DNA from: Kipferlia bialata
Taxonomy: Eukaryota; Fornicata
Direction: 5' to 3'
Assembly (NCBI GenBank): GCA_003568945.1
Contig: BDIP01000162.1
Location: 4,087 to 27,861, forward strand
DNA: 23,775 bases
The position numbers were made by a program, and so were the translations under genes. Positions within the stretch are counted from its first letter, which is position 1; each line of letters begins with the position of its first letter. The notes under the pieces were generated by a model. The model saw nothing but the letters and a program-made list of their open reading frames with translations. It made no database searches and was not told where the DNA came from. Of the stretch, positions 1-8,700 are shown in pieces.

Positions 1-51
1 ATGTATATATTATATTATATTGTATTTATCATGCTACCTTACTAACCCTAG

Positions 52-305
52 CCACCCGTAAGGGCATTGCCAGGTGTGGCAATGTCATCCGGTGGATGGT
101 CAAGGAGGACATGCCCATATCCATAGACAGCATTAACAAGGTATATACGTTGTGTATTCATTAATGGATAGAATCAGCGTCTCTTTCATACATATAGCGA
201 TCCACACCGTTGCCGCCATGTTGTTGTTATCTCCCTCTCCCTATGCACCCCTTAATATTCCAGGTTGTTGACAATGTGGATGACCTGGCAGAGTTCGATA
301 CTTGA
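52..305 (+). CDS. 3' end of an unrecognised gene (two exons)
   Basis: Two exons join cleanly: 52-140 (acceptor after CTAACCCTAG, donor GTATAT) and 264-305 (acceptor CCAG, stop TGA at 303-305). The spliced reading frame gives a 42-residue C-terminal tail beginning TRKGIARCGNVIRWMVKED and ending NVDDLAEFDT. The exon starts in phase 1, so upstream exons lie beyond the left edge. Codon use is normal for this window. I do not recognise the family. The tail is mixed polar and hydrophobic, with no motif I can name. The splice sites and phase are what support it as a real gene end. Confidence 0.6.
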
Positions 306-496
306 AAAAAAACCAACTTGAATAAGGGGGCCTAAAGAGAAAGGACTCTATGACACGATTCTTTGGGTACCACTGTACCGTACCATATAGAGAAGCTCTC
401 TGAGTGAAAGGATGCAGTGCCAATAGAACGTCTAATCAAGGAGGAATAGTAGTCACTTGGTACTGGTAGAGTCTATTTTCTCTTTCCTCTCTTCAG

Positions 497-609
497 AGGT
501 TTTGCCGAATCCATATGACAGTTTCGATAGGACTTTCGAGGAGTCACTCTTCAGTCCAGTGATTGCCACTTCACAATGTGACAGGGTCTCCATGATGGCG
601 TACTTCTAG
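497..609 (+). CDS. orphan terminal exon, unknown protein
   Basis: After a pyrimidine-rich stretch ending CTTCAG at 491-496 there is an open frame to a TAG at 607-609. It encodes 36 residues that start VLPNPYDSFDRTFEES and end CDRVSMMAYF. It needs one base carried over from an upstream exon. The gene just upstream ends at 305, and no exon between 306 and 480 joins in phase with a clear donor. It may be an alternative last exon of that gene or the end of a separate one. The composition looks coding, but the link is unresolved. Confidence 0.35.
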
Positions 610-721
610 GCCTAAAGAAATAGTAAAATAGCATTCTCTGACTCAGAGGTCTCAGGGCCTGAGACCCCTTGGCTTCTACACTGACAAGGCAGCATGACTT
701 ACAGCGGCTGTAACAGCCATA

Positions 722-752
<31 letters not shown>

Positions 753-1098
753 GTGTATATATATATATGTATACATGTACTATGTTATTCCCTGAGACCC
801 CTTGGCTTCTATTCTGACAATGGCAACAGGGTCTACAGGCAATGGAATGGCTGTATATCACAATGTCTACTGTCACAGTAGACTACTGTGGTATATAGGA
901 AATGCCCTCATGTAGCTACTGGTGAATGGTGGTCGTGTGATTCCCTCACACTGTTGAGTCAATGTTGCAACTTCGGCTCCTGCAACTTCAGCACACTTTC
1001 ACTATACACTTGCCGGGGGCAAACCGAACACTCCTTGGTAAAGATTCAGTCGTCTTGATAGACATATCGTGCGGCACAATTTGTGCCCCACAGCCTAG
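610..1098. other. non-coding stretch rich in one-nucleotide-centre palindromes
   Basis: I see no convincing gene on either strand. Perfect inverted repeats with a single central base lie at 636-648 (arm CTCTGA), 648-666 (arm GGTCTCAGG), 699-713 (TTACAGC), 706-718 (GGCTGT), 865-883 (GTCTACTGT), 875-889 (ACAGTAG) and 1073-1087 (GGCACAA). Several overlap, so that the right arm of one is the left arm of the next. Confidence 0.75.
659..820. repeat. 30-bp direct repeat separated by (AT)n
   Basis: A segment reading CCTGAGACCCCTTGGCTTCT then a two-base difference and CTGACAA occurs at about 659-688 and again at about 791-820, with a TATA run of about 40 bp (721-775) between them. It is probably a local duplication of non-coding DNA. 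Confidence 0.7.
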
Positions 1099-1481
1099 CT
1101 AGAGAGCAATACTGTAGCAGCACCAATAGGGGAGAGAAGGGAAGAGAGACTGGGTCAGGCGTTCTCGTTACCCTGCCTCCAACGTCTAGCATTGAGTAAT
1201 AGGACGGCAGAGAGAGAACTACAGATGGGAGACATCCAGTGGACAGTCCACTGGCAGTGGACTCCCCTCCCGTACATAGGGAGGACCACGACCCCTATAG
1301 TAGGCCCCTCTGTTCTCACCCAGATATCAGAGAGCAAGCTCGCATACATTGGCACCTGTACCGGCCATCTGGCTTGTGGCATTCTAACAACCAAAGAAGA
1401 GAAAAGAAATATATAGAAAATATACATAAACGTGGAGACGTGACGGTTCTATTGTCGAGGAGATTGAAGTTAGCCCGGTAA
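1099..1481 (+). other. possible upstream exon region of the propeller gene
   Basis: Two + strand frames stay open here. One begins after a CCTAG acceptor-like site at 1096-1098 and runs to 1416, with stretches such as WTPLPYIGRTTTPIVG that resemble propeller blades. The other runs to about 1476 and could donate at GTAACC in the phase needed by the exon at 1595. However, 1236-1263 is two overlapping palindromes (arms CCAGTGGAC and AGTCCACTG), so part of the open frame may be palindrome rather than gene. Exon limits are not resolved. Confidence 0.3.
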
Positions 1482-1498
1482 CCTCTAGACTTACGCAA

Positions 1499-1583
1499 GT
1501 CATATTCGGAATATGACTCATATTCCTGGCCTACAGTGAGAGCGATAGCCGCTTAGTAGTGCTTGTGACAATCACTGATTGTC
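1499..1583. repeat. three one-nucleotide-centre palindromes before the propeller exon
   Basis: GTCATATTC-G-GAATATGAC (1499-1517) and GGAATATGA-C-TCATATTCC (1508-1526) overlap and share an arm. GACAATCA-C-TGATTGTC lies at 1567-1583. All three sit in the probable intron that ends at 1594. Confidence 0.85.
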
Positions 1584-1594
1584 TCCTCTGGCAG

Positions 1595-2294
1595 TGTCGG
1601 TGACGCCCCAGACTATATCACTAAGTGTCGTATCATGTATCTCTGTCTCGACTCCAGGGACTGGATAGTATGTCCTGAAGTCACTTTGCCTTGTGCAATC
1701 GACCCTTGGGCCTTGGTTGTCCTGTACCGCAAGATTTACCTCACAGGAACGAAGCCTGGTTGTTTGTACTCTAGCATTCTATCTTATGATAGGGATTCTC
1801 GTATGTGGTGCATACTAGACGAGGGCGTTGTGGGTGGGCCACTGTTCACTCATGCCACTTCGGTCGAAGAGACGTCGTACCTAACTGCATATTCACAGGA
1901 TGTCGACCTATTTAGACTGTTGTCGTTTCAAGATGGAGTTGGGTTCAAACATTTTAGAGACTGCCCAGTTCAGGTGATGTATGTCTTTGACATCACAGCC
2001 ATAGGACGTCACATCTTGGTCCTTGCAGAAGACCAGCTTGACGATGACTACGTACTGTTAGCTGTATACTCCACTGTTTCTGGAGAGTGGAGTGTGTACC
2101 CAACGCTACATGGAAGACAGCGCACTGAAAACACCTTGTTCTCCCTGAGCCACATTGGGCATGGTATAGTGCTTCTTCTTGTGTCATCAACTGACTCCAA
2201 AGACTCCTTCCTCTGTGCCCCTATACCCCTGCCACCTGGGGATGACTATGAGTCCGCTGGGAGGTGGAACGTGCTGGACCCTGACCATGACTGA
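1595..2294 (+). CDS. Kelch/beta-propeller-like protein, C-terminal exon
   Basis: A 700-nt exon follows CTCTGGCAG at 1586-1594 and ends at TGA 2292-2294, giving 233 codons plus one carried base. An in-frame ATG lies at 1635, but the frame is open back to the acceptor, so I prefer splicing over a start there. The protein has blade-like units: IYLTGTKPGCLYSSILSYD followed by W and later LLAVYSTVSGEW. In each, a hydrophobic beta strand is followed by an aromatic residue near 'xxW', as in Kelch-type propellers that mediate protein-protein contacts. Blades are irregular and the classic GG pairs are mostly missing, so the family call rests on pattern and on the abundance of Kelch proteins I recall in Kipferlia. 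No transmembrane segment is seen. Confidence 0.55.
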
Positions 2295-2712
2295 AAGAGT
2301 TGATTAGGGAGAAATGGGGTTAGGGAAAGGACAACAGAGATAATACTAGGCCTAGTACATTGAATATTGTCCCAGCAGCAATAATACTATAGAAGGATAG
2401 ACAAGTTACAATACACTTGTCAAGTGTATTCAAGTGTAACACTTGAGCACTTCAAATTTGAATTCTCGAATCTAGAATCTAGATAGACAGGTATGTGACA
2501 TACCGTATGTCAATCAGTGCACGCAGTTACACTTTCTGAGTTTGTACACTCTATGGTATAAGTTATATTATGACACAGTCCCACTTTCACAAATTTCTAT
2601 CACATGGTGTGATTCACACCTAATAATGACAGTGTCATTATGACACCTATGATAAAAACTGCGCAAATCTAATGAATTATCTATTCTATTCGGTCACGTA
2701 TCCCAATAGTTG
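2295..2712. other. convergent intergenic region with palindrome cluster
   Basis: This separates the + strand propeller gene from the - strand nuclease gene; both end here. Single-base-centre palindromes: 2410-2430 (arm AATACACTTG), 2431-2445 (CAAGTGT), 2490-2504 (GGTATGT), 2497-2511 (GACATAC), 2606-2620 (GGTGTGA), 2623-2641 (ATAATGACA) and 2632-2646 (GTGTCAT). An even palindrome TACTAGGCCTAGTA is at 2344-2357. No clear polyadenylation signal could be assigned. Confidence 0.8.
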
Positions 2713-2740
2713 GATCATGTACTCAAAGACAGAGCCTCTC
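2713..2740 (-). repeat. echo of nuclease last-exon 3' end
   Basis: On the - strand this reads GAGAGG, a changed stretch, then GAGTACATGATC, matching the end of the last exon (GAGAGG...GAGGACATGATC). It lies just downstream of the stop codon. Confidence 0.5.
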
Positions 2741-2749
2741 TCTCTCTCT

Positions 2750-4401
2750 CTAGATCATGTCCTCGAAGGCCCTCTCCACGAGCTCTGGGCTGTCAACGAA
2801 GGGGTTCCTAGGGGATAAGAGAGAGAGATAGAGAGGGGGAGAGAGAGCTGTCTAAGAAGGGGATCTTAAGGGTGAGGTGGAGAGAGGGAAGGAGAAGACA
2901 TGCCCTCTCTCTTCCCTAATAGCCACACTTATATACCCTACGTATATATGAACAAACGTGTATCTATACCTGTTTCCCTGGTAGGTCTCAGCCCTCTCGT
3001 TCCTGGTCCTGTCCCAGTCACTGGGGGGGTGGTCGGCACTCCACTGTGGTTAAAGGGTGTAGAGGGAGAGAGAGAGTGAGTGAGAGAGAGACTGTCCCAG
3101 TCACGGGGGGTGTGGTCGGCACTCCACTTGTGGTAAAAGGGTGTAGAGGGAGAGAGACAGAGAGTTCTACCTGGATGAGCATGTTGACGTCGCCAATCTT
3201 CCACATCTCCTCGATGCATGGCTTGTTGTCCAGGCAGATGTACTGGTCGTACATGGTGTAGAAGTAACTGGATGTTAGAGTACACATGAAGAATAAGAGA
3301 GAGAGAGAGTAGAAGTACCTAGGGGTAGAGGTAGAAGAGCATATATACAGACAGAGACAGGAAGTAAGTGAAGAAACGTACAGGATGGCCCTGGCCACTG
3401 TATAGTATGTATGTATACTATACGTACAGAATGGCCCTGGCCACTGTGCCCTGGTTGTCGTCTCTGGGCTCCCAGGCGTGCTCACCCCAGGCAGACTCGT
3501 CCTCCATCAGCTGGGGGTGAATAAAGGGGGTAGAGAGAGAGAGAGACGCTGAGCGTAGCCCGGCAACATGTATACATAGAAATACATGTTCATATACAGC
3601 TGTATACATACCCTGGACCAGTTCTCTGGGTCAGATGGGGTGTGGCTGTACTGGGTCTTGCCCTTGAACCACTGGGGTTAGAGAGAAGCAAGAGGTATAT
3701 CCATATATATACATAGAGAGAGAGAGAGAGATAGAGAGGTGGTGGCTGCACTGACGGCTGTACTGGGTCTTGCCATGTATCGGTTTCGGCGATCATATAC
3801 ATAGATTGTATGTATCTGAATAGAATATACATATCTCTCTATCTCTATATGGACCTATTAATGTATGTATACGCCCTACCTTGTATGCATCAGCATCGGG
3901 GATCTCCTCGAAGGTGTAGTGGTTCCTGAGATAAGGGTGTAGAGAGGAGGAGAGAGAGATCGAAGGTGAGTTGGTTCCTCATATACAGAGCGAGAGGGGA
4001 GAGAGAGATAGGAGAGGGGAGAGAGAGATAGGGGGAGAGATGGGTACACATATATATTGAGAGGGGGGGGGAGAGAGAGAGGGGTATATATTACCTGGCA
4101 GAGTTGGCCACATCGTATGCGGGCCTCAGGTGGTGGACATCAGAGCGCATGGGGTCCCTGGGGTGAGACGTGTGATATACACTATACATATTAATACAAT
4201 AAGGTCAAATACATATACATATATGTATTATTCAACGTCAGATACATATAGAAAGGTTAGTTAAGTGTGACAAATTAGATGGACGTCAGAGCGCATGGGG
4301 TCCCTAGGATTAGACGCATCTATATATATATACATATATGTATGACTGTATCATATCATACATACCAAGATATGACAAGAATATTACATTGAAATGTTAC
4401 T

Positions 4402-4435
<34 letters not shown>

Positions 4436-5406
4436 GTACTGCTTGTTGAAGAAGGACTGGGGCACAATGTGCTCACAGTTGAGGTCTCCGTTCTAGGGGG
4501 TGAGAGGGAGGGGACAAATATAACAAAAATTCAAATAGAGAGATAGGGTGGCGGTGGGGGGGGGGGGGTTGGAGATACATGCAGGGAGAGAGAGAGAATA
4601 TGGTTACCTGGGATGTGTCGGAGGATCCGTGCTTGTACTTCATCTTGAGGTCTGGGGATAAGAAGTTACAATGTATATATATATAGAGAGAGAGAATGAT
4701 CCCAACACCTGGGCCTCAGAGGAAGAGACGAAGTACCAAGAAGAGATGAAGAGTAATTAACGTACCGGTGTAGATGCCGTACAGATATATCTATATAGAG
4801 AGAGAATGAGAAATACCAGAGGGAGATGAGTAAGAATCATAACTAAATACCACATACCGGTGTAGATGCCGTACACGTATCCGTTTGAGCTGTAGTCATC
4901 TCCCTGCTGATCGATGTAGCCATACCTAGGGTGAATCTAGGTGGAGAGATATAGCTTACATATATAGCCACAGCACGAATATTCACACACTGACAATGAC
5001 CAGAAATATGAATAACAAACTCACATCTTCTTGCGGGCGGTGGAGTAACCAAGGGTGTGGTGCTTGTTGACATAGGTGTCCTGCCTCAGAGCAGCACGGA
5101 GCTAGGGTGAGACATAGAGAGAGAGAGAGAGGGTGAAGGTGTAGAGAGAGGAAGAGATAGGGAGACCGATACTCACGGTCGCTGGGTTGAGTGGAAGAGA
5201 GATAGAGAGAGAGTATGTTAAATGCAGCCAGAAGTAGGGGAGAAACAACCACTGATATGAGAATGGATGTGTTACACCAAATCTTACACCGAATCAGAAT
5301 TACATGGAGAGAGACAGAAAGGATGTACACATACCTCAGCTCCTGAGAGGTCGTCATAGAGACACAAGGCACAGGCCAGGAGGGCGCAGACAAACACTAT
5401 CCGCAT
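2750..5406 (-). CDS. secreted endonuclease I (EndA/Vvn-type His-Me finger nuclease), complete, 12 exons
   Basis: Exons, 5' to 3': 5335-5406, 5025-5101, 4858-4925, 4608-4651, 4440-4492, 4095-4157, 3880-3925, 3612-3671, 3428-3510, 3171-3267, 2970-3043, 2750-2807. All phases agree and give 264 residues ending in TAG. Residues 1-16 (MRIVFVCALLACALCL) form a signal peptide, so the product enters the secretory route or the phagosome. The catalytic block is N92-C-E94-H95-I-V-P-Q-S: in this family the His is the general base and the Glu binds metal. It is followed by H113-H-L-R-P and N123/N127, matching the metal-binding Asn region. NRNPFVD near 245-251 is the usual C-terminal motif. The enzyme should cleave DNA without sequence preference, plausibly prey DNA. 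The family is mainly bacterial, so an old transfer later filled with introns is likely. It is divergent from the cysteine-rich gene. Confidence 0.93.
3093..3150 (-). repeat. acceptor-side echo of nuclease exon 11
   Basis: It repeats the intron end, acceptor and first ~35 nt of the exon at 2970-3043 (TGGAGTGCCGACCAC), and sits upstream of it on the coding strand. The downstream GA-rich tract is repeated too. Confidence 0.85.
3376..3402 (-). repeat. donor-side echo of nuclease exon 9
   Basis: On the - strand ACAGTGGCCAGGGCCATCCT precedes GTACGT. The real exon end reads ATTCT before GTACGT; the single difference (ATT/ATC) is synonymous. Confidence 0.88.
3741..3774 (-). repeat. internal echo of nuclease exon 8
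   Basis: GGCAAGACCCAGTACAGCC and a rearranged neighbour are repeated upstream of the real exon (3612-3671). This copy lacks an obvious acceptor. Confidence 0.6.
3959..3981 (-). repeat. degraded acceptor-side echo of nuclease exon 7
   Basis: On the - strand GAGGAACCAACTCACCTTCG resembles the start of the exon at 3880-3925 (AGGAACCACTACACCTTCGA). Confidence 0.55.
4280..4316 (-). repeat. acceptor-side echo of nuclease exon 6
   Basis: CTAATCCTAG is followed by GGACCCCATGCGCTCTGACG. The real exon (4095-4157) has CTCACCCCAG and GAT where the echo has GAC, a synonymous change. The acceptors differ but both fit the consensus. Confidence 0.88.
4761..4784 (-). repeat. donor-side echo of nuclease exon 3
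   Basis: TACGGCATCTACACCG followed by GTACGT copies the last bases of exon 3, whose real donor is GTATGT. It lies downstream of that exon in the same intron. Confidence 0.88.
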
Positions 5407-5743
5407 CTTGAAGAGAGAGGAGAACCTATCACACTGTTGGAGTCATGAATGGTCGAGATGGTTGATAAACCCTTATCATAGCAAAAACTCATCTTTGGGA
5501 TAGTCGTCTCTCTCAAAAGTCACTAACCGATAGTAAGTGGCTTAGACACTGCTCATGACTTCTCACTCTCCTAAGAGAGACAGTTAGAGGCACTTGAGTG
5601 GACACTCATTCCAAATATGCAACAATATGCAACGAGAAAAGGGTCCAGAGAACCTTTTTTGACATAGAGGAGACTAATGACACAAACCGCCTCTGAAACG
5701 ATTCCCCCAAGGGCCACTCCCAACAGTGTCTTCACCTTGACAG
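5407..5743. promoter_or_regulatory. divergent promoter region between two secretory genes
   Basis: The 337-bp gap separates the start codons of the - strand nuclease (5406) and the + strand cysteine-rich protein (5744). It must hold both promoters and both 5' leaders. I see no recognisable element beyond locally AT-rich stretches and a repeated ATATGCAAC at 5616-5634. Open frames on the - strand across 5571-5862 overlap the cysteine-rich signal exon and are not taken as genes. Confidence 0.5.
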
Positions 5744-8700
5744 ATGAGTCTGTTGCGTCCGCAGACACTCTTGTTCGTGTTACTGTGCTCGTATTGCCTG
5801 GCTAACTCGTGTAGATACAACAGGTGAGCAAAGAGACAGCCTTTGAGGAGTATGAGCCCCACACCGATCTCCTTTTAACCTGTGAAATTCACACAGTGAA
5901 TCCAGTAGAAAAGCATTCGTTTCTGTCTGATCTAAGCTCCACCGGTCTCTGCGATGGCGAATGTAGCAGTGGATCTCAGGAGTGTGTACAGGTGTGTTTT
6001 GTAGGGATAGGAATCTATGTTGAGAGAGGGTCTGATATAGTCAATCCAAATACAGCTGGGTCATCAAGCCTTCTCTACCCACTGTATCACAGCCTTGCAT
6101 GCATTCTTGACCATTCTTGACCACTCCCCTTCAGTACTCGCACGGGATGTGCGCGTGCAAGAACTGTGCATACGACTATGGCCTAGGTACAGCCTGTAAC
6201 AAATAAGGGGCTAGGCTTGATAGCCAAAAACATATACACATAATAATCATATATATAATTGCATATATATAATTGCATATATATAATTGCATATATATAT
6301 TTTATAGAAAACATAATATTCTCTCTTCAGAGAGTCTTGGTACAGTCATCCCTGTCTCCATACAGTATGAGCCCAGTCGATCTCTCTCTCTCTGTCTCTC
6401 TCTTAACTTCAGATGAGTGTGTGTCTGGCGGGTGCTCCGGCTACGGCCTCTCCTGGTGCCTGTACACACACGACAACTACTGCGAGTGCTCATGTAAGTC
6501 ATATAAGAGGATCATGAGATTTTTAGAATTTACGATTCCCGGATTAAGGAATAAGGAATAAGAATTACAGATTCATTGACAACTACTGCGAGTGCTCTTG
6601 TAAGTGACACATGTAGATACATATATACATGTATATACATATATACATGAAGCCTGTTGATGTGTGAATGAGTGGAGAGCTCAGGGCAATTGTATCCAGT
6701 CCATTCTCACTCTATGTCACTCTATTCTTGGACCTCTCCATGTCTTCTATCATAAGAATATATGTATATATATATGTAAATGAATATATATGTAAATATA
6801 CCATATGTATCTGTCTTCTGTGTGTATCTCTCACTTCTCTTTCTCTCACTCTCAGCCTGTGGCTGGATATCTCCCGAGAAGGACAACTGCTTGGGTACGA
6901 GACACAATATGTTATGATAGGAATTGTATCAGTATCATGTGTATGATCATATCTATATATATAAGAGTATATATATACCTATGATATATACACTGTGGAG
7001 ACACAGTGCCCCGAAAGGTACAAGTGCTTGGGTACGAGAATTGTCCCTCTTCTCATTGTATTTGGTGTAATTGGGATTTAATTATAATACTGTAATATTG
7101 AATGCAGTATTTGGATATGTATCGGCGCAATATGCAGTGCTGCTTGATATAGATATATGTGTATTCTTGAGTCCAATAAGTATAGTAAGTAATACCCAAC
7201 AGAGAATAGTGGGATAGAAACTCCACATCCGCGTCTTTCATTCAAGTTCTATCCCATCCACCCATCCACCTCCACCCATCGCACAGTGCGAATCGCACTT
7301 AGAAACCCAATCTGCTTGGTCCCCATGGTCTTTCTCTCTCTCCCCCACATCCCTACTAACCCCATGTGCCTGTATCGACAGTGTATGCTACCAGGCCGGG
7401 CAAACAAGTGAATGCTATTGTAACCCTATGGGCTTCTGTGACTGGGACTACGCATCAGAGAGCTGTGTGGTACGTGAACAATACATATGTATTCATATAT
7501 ATGTGTGTATATGTTAGTATACTGACGTGGATAGTATATGTATATATTAGAATATATATCATATTCACATATACTATAGAATGTGTATATGCATATATTA
7601 GCATATATACATGTATATTTTTATATAGAAATATATAGATAGCATATACATAGCATATATGTAGTATATATATATGTGTATTACAGTATATATTAGAATG
7701 TAAATATGTATATATTAGTATATATATGGATACTCATAAGCATATGCATTGTATTCTGACTCTAATTACGCTCCACATACCATGTCTCAGGCATATATGC
7801 ATGGACAGTATTTACTGTGCCAACATGTGTTGTCCTGCATTCTCCGTATCCTAAGTATCCTAAGTATCCCAAGTATCCTAAGCATCCTAAGTATCCTAAG
7901 TATCCTAAGTATCCTAAGTATCCCAAGTATCATAAGTATTCTCCGTATTCTAACCACAGGGCGACTGTCAGAAGATGGGTGGCCCTTACGACCTTTGCAT
8001 CCAGACGGGCAAGTGAGTACTAAGTTAGTACTGTACTAACTTAGTACTCTACTAAGAGATGTGTCATATATGTATATCATAAGATACAGTATATCAGATA
8101 CGATTCCACACCTCCAGGTTCCACTCTCTAACCTGTATTTAGAGACCGTACCACTGGTAATGACCTGTATACATCCATTCACAGCTTCTCAGGGGACACC
8201 TATTCTGATTCTGATACTGACACCTATTCTGATGTACTGATTCCAAGTCAAACGTGTTCCTGCTCGCCCTGTGGGTACGACCACGGCGAGAGGCTCTGCA
8301 AGGGTATGTTTACCACCATGATTTACTTCTACTCTACTCTACTCTGCTCTGCCATGTCTTGTTTCACCATATGTGGCTTTCTTCTACCCGCAGGTGGGGT
8401 AGGCGGATGTGGCAGTAACAGTCTCTGTTCCGCACCTATAGAAGACGAACACTGCCAGGTGAGACAGTATCGTAGTAATAGTATGAATTCTGAGTGTATA
8501 GGATTATATAAAATAGTACTATTGTTGGACTATTGTTTGATCATGGATGGAAAGTCCCAGGGCGAGCATGTAAGAGAGTATCGTATTGAGTACGCATAGG
8601 TATCATTATCTGATCAGGCATGGACAAGTAGCAAAAGTATTGAATGATATTGACAGTTATTCTTGCATATATATCGGGTGATTGTATTAATGATGTCAGT

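Noticed and set aside
4021-4080. GA-rich runs as regulatory GAGA elements
   Set aside because: They recur in most - strand introns here, where they read as CT-rich tracts upstream of acceptors.
5571-5862. - strand open frames with a hydrophobic stretch resembling a membrane protein
   Set aside because: They overlap the + strand signal-peptide exon, have no splice-consistent partner and span the divergent promoter; the + strand model is better supported.
7749-8039. Open frames encoding SIL or YPK repeats
   Set aside because: They are the 9-bp minisatellite in an intron, not a repeat protein gene.
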